A stretch of DNA of 64,000 nt from the NCBI GenBank assembly GCA_022448265.1, contig JAKVCC010000006.1, forward strand, positions 1 through 64,000. Reading direction: 5' to 3'. This DNA is from Pirellulales bacterium. Lineage in GTDB: Bacteria; Planctomycetota; Planctomycetia; Pirellulales; Lacipirellulaceae. A program made the position numbers and the translations under genes. Within the stretch, counting starts at the first letter, position 1. Each line of letters begins with the position of its first letter. Positions 17,703 to 27,301 of the stretch are shown one piece after another. Below the pieces are notes generated by a model, which worked only from the letters and a program-made list of their open reading frames with translations, did not search any database and was not told the DNA's origin.

Positions 17703-18356
17703 TCAATGGGTCGGGAAAATTCCTGCGCCGAAGCCGCCGTTGTCTTTCTGCGGCGGTTCGCCCACCCGCGACTTGGCCTGAGATTCGGGGTCAGGTTTGG
17801 TGGTGGAGATGTGTTGGGCATCACCGCCGGAGCGCGGGGCGTGGGCTCGATGCTTGCCGTGGGCCGAATCGACACGGGCAGAAATTACCGGATCGGGCGT
17901 ATCTTCCCCGAGTGGCCCAGCCCTGGATGACCCTTCGTTGTCGAGATCGAAGTCATCGTAGCGCGACACGTAGTCCGGTTGTTTGGCTCGCTCTACCTCC
18001 TCATGAAATTCTTGAATCACATGTTTTTGGATCATCTCCCGGCAAGCAGGATTGATCGGATGCGCGATGTCGGCGTACAGTTTGGTCCGCCCATCCTGAT
18101 CAATGGGCACTCGATCCATCGCCAGAGTCGCGCTGCACTGATTACAATGCTTTGCACGGAGATGGTTCTTGGTATGGCACTTAGGGCAACGCGAGGTCAA
18201 TTTTCGACTTGGCATAGCGACAAATGGCCCACTTGAGCCCTCAATGATTTTAAGATCCCGGACAACGAAGCAGTTGTCAAAAGTAATCGAGCAAAACGCT
18301 TTAAGGCGTTCGCCAGGTTCTTCCATGAGTTTGATGCGAACTTCGGTGATGTCCAC
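17703..18356 (-). CDS. spoVG: SpoVG-family RNA/DNA-binding protein with zinc-ribbon insert
   Basis: This 217-residue protein is a SpoVG homologue, a small nucleic-acid-binding regulator. The core begins MDITEVRIKLMEEPGERLKAFC and reads FVVRDLKIIEGSSGPFVAMPSRK, then ADIAHPINPACREMIQ, aligning well with Bacillus SpoVG. Between MPSRK and ADIAHP about 40 residues are inserted, containing CPKC (57-60) and CNQC (71-74), a zinc ribbon. After residue 120 there is a disordered, charged tail of about 95 residues, absent from the 97-residue Bacillus protein. The start is GTG with AAGGAGG 6 bases upstream. It lies 46 bases downstream of ispE on the same strand, and the two are also near neighbours in Bacillus. 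Confidence 0.9.
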   Translation of the reverse strand: MDITEVRIKLMEEPGERLKAFCSITFDNCFVVRDLKIIEGSSGPFVAMPSRKLTSRCPKCHTKNHLRAKHCNQCSATLAMDRVPIDQDGRTKLYADIAHPINPACREMIQKHVIQEFHEEVERAKQPDYVSRYDDFDLDNEGSSRAGPLGEDTPDPVISARVDSAHGKHRAHAPRSGGDAQHISTTKPDPESQAKSRVGEPPQKDNGGFGAGIFPTH

Positions 18357-18402
18357 GATCTGCCTCCTTACCGGGTAAAACGCTTTCCGCCAGACGTATT
18401 TG

Positions 18403-19350
18403 CTAACAACTGGCTGTCACCAGCACGGTCCCAAGTCTCCTGGTGGCCAGTAGTTGAGCGGTCCTTCTGGCTTGTCGTGCGGAGCGCATCACGCCGAAGG
18501 TTGCCGAGCCACTTCCGGTCATGCCATGTGCGTAGCATCCACATTCCGCGAATACCTGCCGCAAGCGATTAATCCACGGAGAAAGCTCGGCAGCCGCTGA
18601 CTCGAGCGCGTTTTGCATCCAAATGCCAGATTCGGCGAGCGCCCCATGCCGCAGCGAGGCTATTAGTTTCGAGAGTGGCCGATCGCCAGTCTCTATTCTC
18701 TCAGTCTCACGTCGCAGTGTGGCGGGCTGATCGGAAGACCTGCGCCAGCGCGAAAACACCTCTGCAGTCGAAAGTCCTACAGGCGGTTTGACGACGACAA
18801 AATGCAGCAGTGGCAGGCCGGCGACTGGTTCGACCTGTTCGCCGCGGCCGCGACAAATAGCTGCGGACGATTGAAGAAAAAAGGGTATGTCAGAGCCAAG
18901 TTCCCCTGCGAGACTCGCCAGTCTCTCGTAGGAATAGCCTATTCCCCAGGCAGCGTTGGCCAGCAGCAGCGCGGCCGCCGCGTCGCTACTGCCCCCGCCC
19001 ATCCCTGCCTGTATAGGAATACGTTTGATAAGTTCGAACGTGCCGCAAGGTGCAATGCCCGCGGCGCGAGCTAAGCTTTCCGCCGCCCTCAGCACGAGGT
19101 TGCCAGGCCCAAGATCAGGCTGCGGAGCGTCCGCCCCCGACAGCAGATTCCGGATCCGCAATGCGGGCGCGACACCGTTTTCCTCTGGACTAGCCGCCGT
19201 CCAACGGAGGCTGTCGTAAATCCGCACCGGCAGCATCAGGGTTTCCAGCTCGTGGAATCCGTCGGGTCTCCCGCCCAGCACGTCCAAGTAGAGGTTCAGC
19301 TTGGCGGGGGCGACGACCTCCCAAGCAGAACCGACCTTGCAGGGAAACAT
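18403..19350 (-). CDS. ispE: 4-diphosphocytidyl-2-C-methyl-D-erythritol kinase
   Basis: This 315-residue GHMP-family kinase phosphorylates CDP-methylerythritol in the non-mevalonate isoprenoid pathway. It shows the substrate motif APAKLNLYLDVLG (Lys17), HELETLMLPVRIYD and the ATP-binding glycine loop PIQAGMGGGSSDAAAAL (about residues 112-126), and the third GHMP motif is close to MTGSGSATFGVMRS near the end. Length and motif spacing are normal. It probably forms a transcription unit with spoVG downstream and is divergent from the DUF368 gene. Confidence 0.95.
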   Translation of the reverse strand: MFPCKVGSAWEVVAPAKLNLYLDVLGGRPDGFHELETLMLPVRIYDSLRWTAASPEENGVAPALRIRNLLSGADAPQPDLGPGNLVLRAAESLARAAGIAPCGTFELIKRIPIQAGMGGGSSDAAAALLLANAAWGIGYSYERLASLAGELGSDIPFFLQSSAAICRGRGEQVEPVAGLPLLHFVVVKPPVGLSTAEVFSRWRRSSDQPATLRRETERIETGDRPLSKLIASLRHGALAESGIWMQNALESAAAELSPWINRLRQVFAECGCYAHGMTGSGSATFGVMRSARQARRTAQLLATRRLGTVLVTASC

Positions 19351-19587
19351 GGTGCACGTCCAGAATCTTCGTCAGACCAAACCTCTTGATCGAGCTTTAC
19401 CGCTTTCTAAGAATAATTAGTATGGATCTACGTCTGCCAGAAATTTTTTAGCACAAGAATGATCGCAACTCCATGATACGAGAGAATTTTAGGGATTATC
19501 GAGAATGGGGTCAACGGAAGTCTAAATACCCCGGGAACCTGTTGTTTGGGCGTGCAATCCCTATCCGCCATCACGGAGATTTGACCT

Positions 19588-20526
19588 TTGATACGACCTA
19601 CTCGAAATGACGTAGCCCAAATAATCCGTGGGTTCTTAATGGGGGCCGCCGACATTATTCCAGGCGTGTCAGGCGGCACGGTCTCGCTGGTTTTGGGTAT
19701 CTACCAGCGACTTGTGCGGGCGATCAGTCGTGTCGATGTGCATCTGCTGCGCATGTTGGCAAACCGTGACTTGCGATCAGCGGCCGGGTACTTGGACTTG
19801 CGTTTTCTGGTGGCCTTGGGGCTGGGAATTGTGACCGGTATCGGTTGTCTGGCCGGTCTGATGGGCAAGTTATTGCTTGAGCAGCGGGCCTACACTCTCG
19901 CCATCTTCTCTGGCTTGATCTTGGGATCGAGCGTAGTCGTCGCAAAAATGGTGCAGCCGCGCGGCGCCCGTCAGTGGATCGGCTGCCTTAGCCTAGCCGT
20001 CGTCGCTGCCGGAATCGCGTATTGGTTGGCAGGTCAACAACAAGTTGGCTTCCATGATTCCTATGGTTACTTTTTCTTTTGCGGTGCAATTGCAATTTGC
20101 GCGATGATTTTACCGGGCGTCAGTGGCGCGTACATTCTGTGGCTCTTGGGCGCATACGTGGTCGTGACGAGTATCATCCAAAGCGCGCTCAAGCTGCAAG
20201 CAACCCAGCGAGAATGGATATCCCTTTTTGTATTCGCCGCCGGGTGCGCGGTAGGTTTGATCGGCTTCAGTAAAATACTCAAGTGGCTCCTTGAGAAGGC
20301 ACATAAAATAGTGATGGCAATCTTGGGTGGGTTTATGGTTGGCTCAGTGCGTTTGATGTGGCCTTTTCAGCAGGACCTGACGCCCTACGAAGAGCAACTT
20401 AAGGCTAAGCGGTTTGATCGCTATCTGCCCGAAAGTTGGGATCAGGAGGTGACTGTTTGTTTACTCTTGGCCGTGGGCGCCATACTCTTCGTGTTGCTCT
20501 TGGATCGCGCCAGTCGTCGAGCCTGA
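19588..20526 (+). CDS. DUF368 polyprenyl-phosphate transporter (PopT-type)
   Basis: This 312-residue polytopic membrane protein has the DUF368 signature GFLMGAADIIPGVSGGTVSLVLGIY near its N-terminus and a repeat-like second motif MILPGVSGAYILWLLGAY. About eight hydrophobic helices follow. Members of the family (PopT) flip undecaprenyl-phosphate back across the membrane for cell-wall and polysaccharide synthesis. The start codon is TTG, supported by a GGAGA site. The gene lies divergent from ispE, which belongs to the isoprenoid pathway that supplies the carrier lipid; the link is functional inference. Confidence 0.88.
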   Translation: MIRPTRNDVAQIIRGFLMGAADIIPGVSGGTVSLVLGIYQRLVRAISRVDVHLLRMLANRDLRSAAGYLDLRFLVALGLGIVTGIGCLAGLMGKLLLEQRAYTLAIFSGLILGSSVVVAKMVQPRGARQWIGCLSLAVVAAGIAYWLAGQQQVGFHDSYGYFFFCGAIAICAMILPGVSGAYILWLLGAYVVVTSIIQSALKLQATQREWISLFVFAAGCAVGLIGFSKILKWLLEKAHKIVMAILGGFMVGSVRLMWPFQQDLTPYEEQLKAKRFDRYLPESWDQEVTVCLLLAVGAILFVLLLDRASRRA

Positions 20527-20554
20527 TCTGTTTTTTTCTAAAAAGTGGGCCGCA

Positions 20555-21160
20555 CTACAGCAGTCGGCTTGCAATCTCTCGCAGCTCCGTCTGAATTACG
20601 TCGACTGGGCGGTCTGCGTCGATAACGTGGTAGGCGGGGCCCAATAACTGTACCTCGTCGAGAAACCCGCGGCGCAACTGCTCGCGGTACTTGTCGCCGC
20701 GGCTCTCGACTCGATCAAGTTTGTCACCCATGCGCATGCGCGCTGCTGCGGGCGACATGTCCAAAACGAACGTACAATCTGGTGCCAATCCCGCGGTTGC
20801 CACTTTGCCGACTGCCCGGACCGCCGCCAAATCAAGTCCGCCCGCGTAACCCTGGTACACGACATTTGCCAGCAAGAAGCGATCGGAAACCACCGTCTTG
20901 CCTGCACGAAGGGCCGGTTGGAGTACCTCCTCGACCAATTGGGCGCGGGCTGCCATGTAGAGGAGCATCTCGCTCCGGGCAGAGATAGGCACCGCTGAAT
21001 TGCTGGTGAGGAGGATTTCTCGAACTTGTTCACCCAGGGCGGTGCTGCCCGGATCTCGGCAAGTTACGACATCGGATCCTGCGTCCACCAGCCATTGACA
21101 GAAGAGTTGCAATTGGGTGGTTTTACCGACACCGTCAATACCATCGAAGGAAAAGAACAT
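20555..21160 (-). CDS. tmk: Thymidylate kinase
   Basis: This 201-residue cytoplasmic kinase makes dTDP from dTMP. The P-loop is GIDGVGKTT (residues 7-15). CRDPGSTALGEQVREILL corresponds to the family's REPGGT-LGE-IR motif, with Asp replacing Glu and Ser replacing Gly. Then come SDRFLLANVVYQGYAGGLD and the lid region SRGDKYREQLRRGF. Length is typical. It lies 43 bases after the TolC-type gene on the same strand. The substitutions in the DPG motif are conservative and do not suggest loss of function. Confidence 0.93.
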   Translation of the reverse strand: MFFSFDGIDGVGKTTQLQLFCQWLVDAGSDVVTCRDPGSTALGEQVREILLTSNSAVPISARSEMLLYMAARAQLVEEVLQPALRAGKTVVSDRFLLANVVYQGYAGGLDLAAVRAVGKVATAGLAPDCTFVLDMSPAAARMRMGDKLDRVESRGDKYREQLRRGFLDEVQLLGPAYHVIDADRPVDVIQTELREIASRLL

Positions 21161-21203
21161 GTCCCCGTTCTAACCTTTTGGCTGGCAATATCCTAGATGC
21201 GGC

Positions 21204-23558
21204 CTATTTTAGCGCAGTGGGCGCCGCACTCTCCTGGCGATACCGATTGGCCGGGAGCGGTATGGGCACAAGGCCGGTTGTCGCCGGCCAGTCATACGCA
21301 GCCGATGGCAATGAGCCCAATGGCTTGGACGGTAACACAAGGTTCGTCTCATAGGATGCTTGCACGATTTCATCGGTTGGCAGACGGATCAGGTCAGCAC
21401 GATTTTGGGCTGACGCCTCGCTGGTGTCGTCCGATTCCTCCCCGGCTGGCGTCGGGATCAGTTCCATCATTGGCTCCGGTTGTTGGCCTTCTTCAAGCAT
21501 AGGCCCGTCGTAGAAGGGTGTCGGCTCGGGAGCGGATCCTTCGCCATCCATGATCTGTGCGTGTGGCCCCATGCTGATCACGCTCGGGCGTGTGGAGCCG
21601 CGCTTGACATACGTACCCGCATCACGTTCACGAGCCCGCCGCAGTGCGTCGAAGTGCGCTTTTCCGGGCCATGGTCCCTCCGCCAGATAAACGCCGTTCC
21701 ACTCCAAGAGGGATCCCTTGCGGTAATGGACCCGCATGATGGCCCGATTGTAATCAACCAGCGAGCGGTAATAGGCCGACTCAGCCTCCGCCCGGCGACG
21801 CTGCGCGTCCAGCAGCAGGTCGAGTGTGACGCTGCCAACTTCGAAGACGGCCTCAACGGCCTCGACTTCGTCTGCAGCCGCTTTGCGGCGGCTGAAGTTG
21901 CTTGTTGCGAGGGCGTAGTTGAGATCAATATCTCGGACCGTGTTTGCTAACTGGTTCGAAGTTTCGAGTTCCAGGTCTTGCAGCACGGCCCGTTCTCGGG
22001 CTAGCAGCAGTTGATGATGGCGTACGCCCGACATGGCTCGCCGGAAACCAATCGGCATGGAAAACTGCAAGCCCAGCTCCCACTCCTGATAATCGCCGGT
22101 AACCAGTGTTTCGAAGGCATTCGACCCAAACCCGAAAGGTCGCACGCCGGTATCCTCGGATCGCAGCAGATCGTCGCCCGCACCCACAAAACGGTACCGA
22201 GCCACAGCATCCAGGCGGGGCAATAGATTGTTTTTTGTGGCGATCAATTCCAACTCGCGTTTTTTGACTTGCCACTTTTGTTTGCGAATTTCCGTTCGCC
22301 GCACGAGCATTTCGGAGTGGATCGCGCTCCAATCAAAGTGAACTCTAGCGGTGGTCGGTTCGTTGGCGGGACGGATCAATCGCCCGTCAGAGTGACGCAA
22401 CCCCATCATGTAGCGCAAGTTATTTTCTATTTTGAACAGGCTGTTCAGCGCAGATTTTACTTGGGATTCGAATAAGAAGAATTGCGAGCGGGCCTGCGCT
22501 TCGCGGTCGGCCTCGCCTCCCTTGAGGCCTCCACGCTTCAGGGTTTTTATCTTTTGCCAAGTGGCTAGTGCACTGTCCCGACCGGTTTTTCGCGCCGCCA
22601 GGTCTTGGTAGGCGAAGTAGAGTTCCCAATAGGCTTCCTCCACATCGCGCATCAGATTTCGCACGCCGGCCTCAAAGTCGGTTAGCGAGAGGTCGTGCCG
22701 CAGGCGAGCAATGATCACACCATCGATTTGATTTACCACGCCTGCAGCCGCTTGCTGGGCCGTCTGTGGCCCGGCAATACGATTAAGCTGCGTTCCACGG
22801 CCCTGCAGGAGCGGATAGGTAACGCCGAGCTCGAGGTTGGTCAGCCAGTCGCTGGGCGTCGCGCGACTGCCATTATTGTTGGAGTCGAAGATTGTATTGT
22901 TACGGAAATCCAACTGCGTCCCATCGGCACTGATTTTGGTGATCCCTGCGCTGAAGTTGCTCGTGTCTTGCTGGAATTCGGTAGCAAAGATCCCTCCGGC
23001 AATGACTCCGCCAAAGTTTTGTGGCCGGTCGTTGTGTTGGAAGGTAAGACTCGAGTTCAGCTGGGCATCGAATTCAGCCAGCGCTGATTCGACACCCGTG
23101 CCACCAAGCTGGGTACCGGTAGCTGTACCGGGGCCGGTTTCCACAATTGCCGGATCAAAAGTCGTGACGACCAAGGCAGGATTCCGCTGCAGGGTTTCAG
23201 GAACTGCTTCGGCCAGATTGTTGCCGCCGTCGGAGACCCGCCCGCCCAGTTCACGAATTACCTGACTGTTGGAGAGCGTGATCCGCGTCACCTCTTCCAG
23301 CGAAAGATCCCACCACTGGAAGTTCTCGGAGTTGGAAACTGTCAGCGGTGCCGCGGCGTCCTGCACTTCATCCAGACTCGCCTCGTGTACGGCCGGGTAT
23401 TCAATATCGGTCGCTACGTCCATGTAGTGGGAAAGATCGCCAGGTCCCAGGACGTTGCCATCGGAGTTGAAGAAGAAGGGTTGAATGGGTTTGCAGCCCG
23501 GCGCTAACGCCAGCACTGAGAGCACAATGGCAGTCAGGGATCGAATCTGCAAATTCAT
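21204..23558 (-). CDS. TolC-family outer-membrane efflux lipoprotein
   Basis: This protein of about 784 residues belongs to the TolC/OEP family, which forms trimeric outer-membrane channels for efflux or secretion. MNLQIRSLTAIVLSVLALAPGC is a lipoprotein-type signal with a candidate acylation cysteine at residue 22. Long helical segments with the OEP repeat pattern follow: VEEAYWELYFAYQDLAARKTG, VGSVTLDLLLDAQRRRAEAESAYYRSLVDYNRAI. The N-terminal 100 residues and the Pro/Glu-rich C-terminal 130 residues are extra to the classical 430-residue family and give it unusual length. The start at 23558 is preferred over the longer frame because it begins the signal. No inner-membrane pump is adjacent. 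Confidence 0.88.
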   Translation of the reverse strand: MNLQIRSLTAIVLSVLALAPGCKPIQPFFFNSDGNVLGPGDLSHYMDVATDIEYPAVHEASLDEVQDAAAPLTVSNSENFQWWDLSLEEVTRITLSNSQVIRELGGRVSDGGNNLAEAVPETLQRNPALVVTTFDPAIVETGPGTATGTQLGGTGVESALAEFDAQLNSSLTFQHNDRPQNFGGVIAGGIFATEFQQDTSNFSAGITKISADGTQLDFRNNTIFDSNNNGSRATPSDWLTNLELGVTYPLLQGRGTQLNRIAGPQTAQQAAAGVVNQIDGVIIARLRHDLSLTDFEAGVRNLMRDVEEAYWELYFAYQDLAARKTGRDSALATWQKIKTLKRGGLKGGEADREAQARSQFFLFESQVKSALNSLFKIENNLRYMMGLRHSDGRLIRPANEPTTARVHFDWSAIHSEMLVRRTEIRKQKWQVKKRELELIATKNNLLPRLDAVARYRFVGAGDDLLRSEDTGVRPFGFGSNAFETLVTGDYQEWELGLQFSMPIGFRRAMSGVRHHQLLLARERAVLQDLELETSNQLANTVRDIDLNYALATSNFSRRKAAADEVEAVEAVFEVGSVTLDLLLDAQRRRAEAESAYYRSLVDYNRAIMRVHYRKGSLLEWNGVYLAEGPWPGKAHFDALRRARERDAGTYVKRGSTRPSVISMGPHAQIMDGEGSAPEPTPFYDGPMLEEGQQPEPMMELIPTPAGEESDDTSEASAQNRADLIRLPTDEIVQASYETNLVLPSKPLGSLPSAAYDWPATTGLVPIPLPANRYRQESAAPTALK

Positions 23559-24499
23559 GGTGCTGCTTTCTTGATTCCGATTCGTCTGCAGCTTCGTCTG
23601 CAGCGATTTTCTCAGCCGCTGCAAGCGGACAAGGGCGAAGCTGCCCGCCTTGCGGCCTTGGGCCGCAACTTGGTTGGCACTTCCTGGGTCCCCCCGGACA
23701 ACCTTCTGCTAGTACTGGCCTACCCGAACTGGGGGCGCAGCAACTACCGGAAAAGTCGGCATTATGGGTATCGGCTTGCTAATCGTTAAACTTTGACATT
23801 AATTGCGTTGGGCGGTGGGCCATCCGCCGAGATGGTGCCTGGCATCTTGTGGGGGCAACGGCCTTCTCTGGCTGGACTGGCCAGCAAGTGGGTGGTCCGG
23901 GATCGGTCACTGATTCCTCTGTGACAGCAATCGGGCCTACACCTGTCTGGCTGGCACTACTTGCGATTTCCCGAAGATTTGGTAGATTGGCTGCTTAATT
24001 ATATAGGTGTGAGACCCTCCGGTTCCGGCCACTGCTACCAACAGGTGCGGGCCCGGTGAGGTTCATTCGGATTCGACGTAAGCGGCCAAATGGCTATGCG
24101 TTCTGCGTAGCCCGTTTTCTTGCTCTCGACCGCGATTGATTTTCTTGCCCCTTCCGGTCTCTGCCCTGAGTGCCAGTTTCTGGCGTTCGGCGTTGATTCT
24201 CCCAAGTTGCGTGAGGTTGGGAGCGCAGACCGGCCAACAGGCATTCCAAGATCAAAGGGCATCCCCAGGATCTGGGCTAATCCCAAGACAGTGGGGCTAG
24301 CGCTGCGCACGGTCTGGTTGCAGAACGAAATTGGCAAACCGCTATCTGAGGGAAGCGGCAGTCGCAGCACGTTACAGGAAAGAAATAACATACCGCCCCG
24401 TGCGCAGCCGATGAGCCGCCACTCCAATCGATTTTCGCATGGGGTGTTCGCGAGTTCCGGCCGTAGCGCCGGGTCATTAACAACATGGGAGTCAACAAG
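23559..24499. other. long intergenic region upstream of the helicase gene
   Basis: About 940 bases contain no supported gene. The small frames are without ribosome sites. A long leader for the helicase mRNA is possible, as several cold-responsive RNA-helicase genes have one, but no specific structure is demonstrated. No tRNA or repeat is recognised. Confidence 0.4.
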
Positions 24500-25972
24500 A
24501 TGAAATTCTCTGAACTCGGCCTTGCCGAGCCCTTCCTTCGCGCCACCGAGGCGCTCGGCTACGAACAGGCGACGCCTATTCAGACCGAGGCCATCCCCGT
24601 TGTTCGATCTGGACGCGATTTGATCGGTTGCGCTCAGACCGGCACGGGAAAGACGGCCGCATTCACGCTACCAACACTGGAGCGGCTGATGAATTCCCTG
24701 CCTCGACATGGCACAAATCGGGCTGACGGGGGCGGTGGGAAAGCTAATCGCAAAAACGGCAGACTGCGGCCAGTACGAGCGCTGGTGCTTTCGCCGACCC
24801 GCGAGCTGGCTGTGCAGATCGCTGATAGCCTCGATCGTTACGGAAAATTTACTCCACTCAAACAGGCGGTCGTCTACGGGGGCGTGTCGCAGCACCATCA
24901 AGTACAGGCCTTGCGCCGTGGTGTCGATGCGCTGGTCGCCACACCGGGCCGACTCCTCGATCTGATCAACCAGGGTCACATCGACTTGTCGAAAATCGAG
25001 ATCCTTGTCTTTGACGAGGCTGACCAGATGCTTGACATGGGGTTCCTCCCCGATTTAAGGCGAATCGTTGCCCGGGTACCCACGGTGCGGCAGACGCTCA
25101 TGTTTTCGGCAACCATGCCCAACCAGATCCGCCAGCTCGCGCAACAGTGGCTCAGCGATCCCGCATCGATCCAGGTTGCCCCCGCCGCGGCGCCGGCGGA
25201 GCGGATCACACAGTCGGTCCATTTGGTGGATAAAAAACGCAAGCCCGATCTACTGTCAAGATGTGTGCAAGAGCGGAATTGGGTCAGGACGCTCGTTTTC
25301 AGCCGTACCAAACATGGCGCGGATAAGATCGTCAAACGCTTGAAGCGGGATGGAGTTCGCGCGGCGGCGATCCACGGCAATAAGAGCCAAGGGAATCGGA
25401 GTCGCGTGCTTCAGCAGTTCAAGAGCAAGAATCCGCCCGTGTTGGTTGCGACGGATATTGCGGCCCGAGGACTGGATATCAACAACGTTTCTCACGTCGT
25501 GAATTTTGATTTGCCGGAAAGCCCAGAGACCTATGTCCACCGGATTGGTCGAACCGCGCGCGCGGGGGCCGAAGGCATTGCTGTGTCGTTTTGTGCTGGT
25601 GACGAGCGGGGATTCCTGCGGCAAATTGAACGCCTGACCAAAAAATCAATTCCCGTCGAACCCACGATCGAGGGTTTCGAGCCGACCGAACCCGTTGGTG
25701 GCCAAGCGGTTCGCGGCCGCCGCCCGCGTGGCGGTTCGCGAGTGGGTGGTCGTTCCGGCGGACGTCGGAGAGATGTGGGGCAGGGCCGGTCGGGCAGCAA
25801 ATCAAAGGGCCATGGGGGGAAGTCTGCAGACTCGCGTTCTACCGGCGAAAGGCCCCGTCGTAGCAAAGGTAGCACCGCTCCCATCGCGGGCCGCGGGCCA
25901 GTGAAACCTGCGGGAGACCCTGGAGCGGCTACGACGCGGCGCAAACGCCGACGCCCAACCACGAAGTTATAA
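24500..25972 (+). CDS. DEAD-box ATP-dependent RNA helicase (RhlE-like)
   Basis: This 490-residue RNA helicase has the complete motif set: Q-motif (FSELGLAEPFLRATEALGYEQATPIQ), motif I AQTGTGKT, Ia PTRELA, Ib TPGR, II DEAD, III SAT, IV-like LVFSRTKHGAD, V ATDIAARGLD, VI HRIGRTARAG. The linker after VI and a C-terminal tail of about 110 residues rich in Arg, Gly and Lys probably bind RNA, as in RhlE-type proteins. The ATG at 24500 has GGGAG 8 bases upstream; a second ATG five codons earlier is less well placed. The role is probably ribosome assembly or RNA turnover, and cold adaptation is common in the family. Confidence 0.94.
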   Translation: MKFSELGLAEPFLRATEALGYEQATPIQTEAIPVVRSGRDLIGCAQTGTGKTAAFTLPTLERLMNSLPRHGTNRADGGGGKANRKNGRLRPVRALVLSPTRELAVQIADSLDRYGKFTPLKQAVVYGGVSQHHQVQALRRGVDALVATPGRLLDLINQGHIDLSKIEILVFDEADQMLDMGFLPDLRRIVARVPTVRQTLMFSATMPNQIRQLAQQWLSDPASIQVAPAAAPAERITQSVHLVDKKRKPDLLSRCVQERNWVRTLVFSRTKHGADKIVKRLKRDGVRAAAIHGNKSQGNRSRVLQQFKSKNPPVLVATDIAARGLDINNVSHVVNFDLPESPETYVHRIGRTARAGAEGIAVSFCAGDERGFLRQIERLTKKSIPVEPTIEGFEPTEPVGGQAVRGRRPRGGSRVGGRSGGRRRDVGQGRSGSKSKGHGGKSADSRSTGERPRRSKGSTAPIAGRGPVKPAGDPGAATTRRKRRRPTTKL

Positions 25973-26209
25973 TAGAACTTGTGCGGACTTCAGCTGCGTA
26001 AGGGGCACTTTCGTTGCCGCTTTGCGGTTGGCCAGGCTTCAACTGCTATCCAGCTGACACAGGCCTTGTCTCGCGACCGGGAGACTGGGCCGGAGCCGGA
26101 AAATGGCGTAGAATTCCGTTGAGTTCGTCCCGACGGTTACGGGGTAATATTAGCGGTTTGCGATCCAAGCACGAGTCGTCCAACGGCAGCCCAGTGGTAT
26201 TGTCTGCTG

Positions 26210-26644
26210 ATGGGAACCGAGATGGGGCCGTTCACCTCGTCCGAGTTGATCAAAATGGCTCGTAGCCATCAGCTCACTCCGCAGGACCTGGTAAAAAAAA
26301 GCGCTGACGGAAGATGGGTGGATGCGAATCGGGTGAAAGGCCTTTTCGAAGAGGGTGCAACGTCGTCGATTATCATGGCGAAGCTTCCGCCTAAAATGAA
26401 AAAGGCGGCGCCGGACGATCCCGGCCAGCCCAAGAGCGATCCGGCCACTCCGGCTCGTCCGGTTGGCTGGTACTACATATCGGCCCAAGACAAAATCGGC
26501 CCTTTGAGTTTTGAGGAACTCCAGACGCACGGCGAACGGGGACTTCTCAAGCCTACCGACCGAGTTTGGTCCACCAGCTCACCGAAATGGAGTGAGGCCA
26601 AGGACGTCAAGGGACTGGTGTTTGTACGTCCTGCCGGTGAATGA
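26210..26644 (+). CDS. GYF_2 domain protein (two GYF-like modules)
   Basis: This 144-residue protein carries two copies of the GYF_2 module (about 50 residues each). The first reads GTEMGPFTSSELIKMARSHQLTPQDLVKKSADGRW, the second PVGWYYISAQDKIGPLSFEELQ...RVWSTSSPKW. A Lys/Pro linker joins them. Just upstream of the first ATG, in frame, are the codons for WYCLL, the missing first strand of module one. No ATG, GTG or TTG precedes them before a stop at 26120. The coding start could therefore be a non-standard codon or the N-terminus may have been damaged. It follows the helicase gene on the same strand. Function is unknown; such modules bind peptides. Confidence 0.75.
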   Translation: MGTEMGPFTSSELIKMARSHQLTPQDLVKKSADGRWVDANRVKGLFEEGATSSIIMAKLPPKMKKAAPDDPGQPKSDPATPARPVGWYYISAQDKIGPLSFEELQTHGERGLLKPTDRVWSTSSPKWSEAKDVKGLVFVRPAGE

Positions 26645-26690
26645 CATGACAGAGGTCCGAGCCGGTCATGAGATCTAGAACAGGTATCTC

Positions 26691-27282
26691 ATGCACTACA
26701 GGTTTATTTGTCGAACCATGGTGGTGCTTCTTTGCATGCTGGTATCGCCCGGCTTTGCCGGTGATGGAGCTGGCGCGATTGCCGATGAAGACGGCAGCCC
26801 GCCAAAGTCACGGGAATTTCAGTTCGACTATGGTGCCTAGCTAGACGAACTGCCTGAGGGAGCCCGTATTCGTGTGTGGCTACCGGTGCCGCAATCGAGT
26901 ACGTACCAGACGATCGAGGTGCTCAAGTCGGATTTGCCGGCCGCCTGCACGATTGCCGTGGAGGCAACCTACCAGAACAAGATCCTTTATTTTGAGACGC
27001 GGGTCCCCGCGGCGGCAGCTTTGAATTCCGCACCTCCTACATCGTCCGACGCGCCGAGCCCGTCGACATTTCCGAGGCGGACAAGCATCCTGACATGAAA
27101 GACTATTGCTTTGGCAATCTTACCAAAGACCGTGTCACGTTCACGATCGGTCGTGACATCAATCTGGTGCCCCGGCAGGACGGCGCCTCGCTTAATTTTT
27201 TGTCTATCCCTACGTTGAGGTCGACGGCAAGACGTGGTCTGCCGATAAGCAGAAAAACGCTTTCCGTTATAAGGACATTTAG
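26691..27282 (+). pseudogene. transglutaminase-like protein gene, internally deleted and broken
   Basis: The frame opens with MHYRFICRTMVVLLCMLVS (signal) and reads REFQFDYGA, then a TAG stop at 26838, then continues in the same frame through ARIRVWLPVPQSSTYQTIEVL and NKILYFETRVPA, the N-terminal strands of the family. A frameshift near 27010 restores FRTSYIVRR. A junction AEPVDISEADKHPDMKDY then jumps to the region that follows the active site in intact homologues, so the catalytic Cys-His-Asp core is missing. The end reads FGNLTKDRV...GRDINLVPRQDG and, after a second frameshift, VYPYVEVDGKTW. There are therefore one nonsense codon, at least two frameshifts and one large deletion. Confidence 0.85.
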
Positions 27283-27301
27283 CCCGGATGAAATATTCGG
27301 G

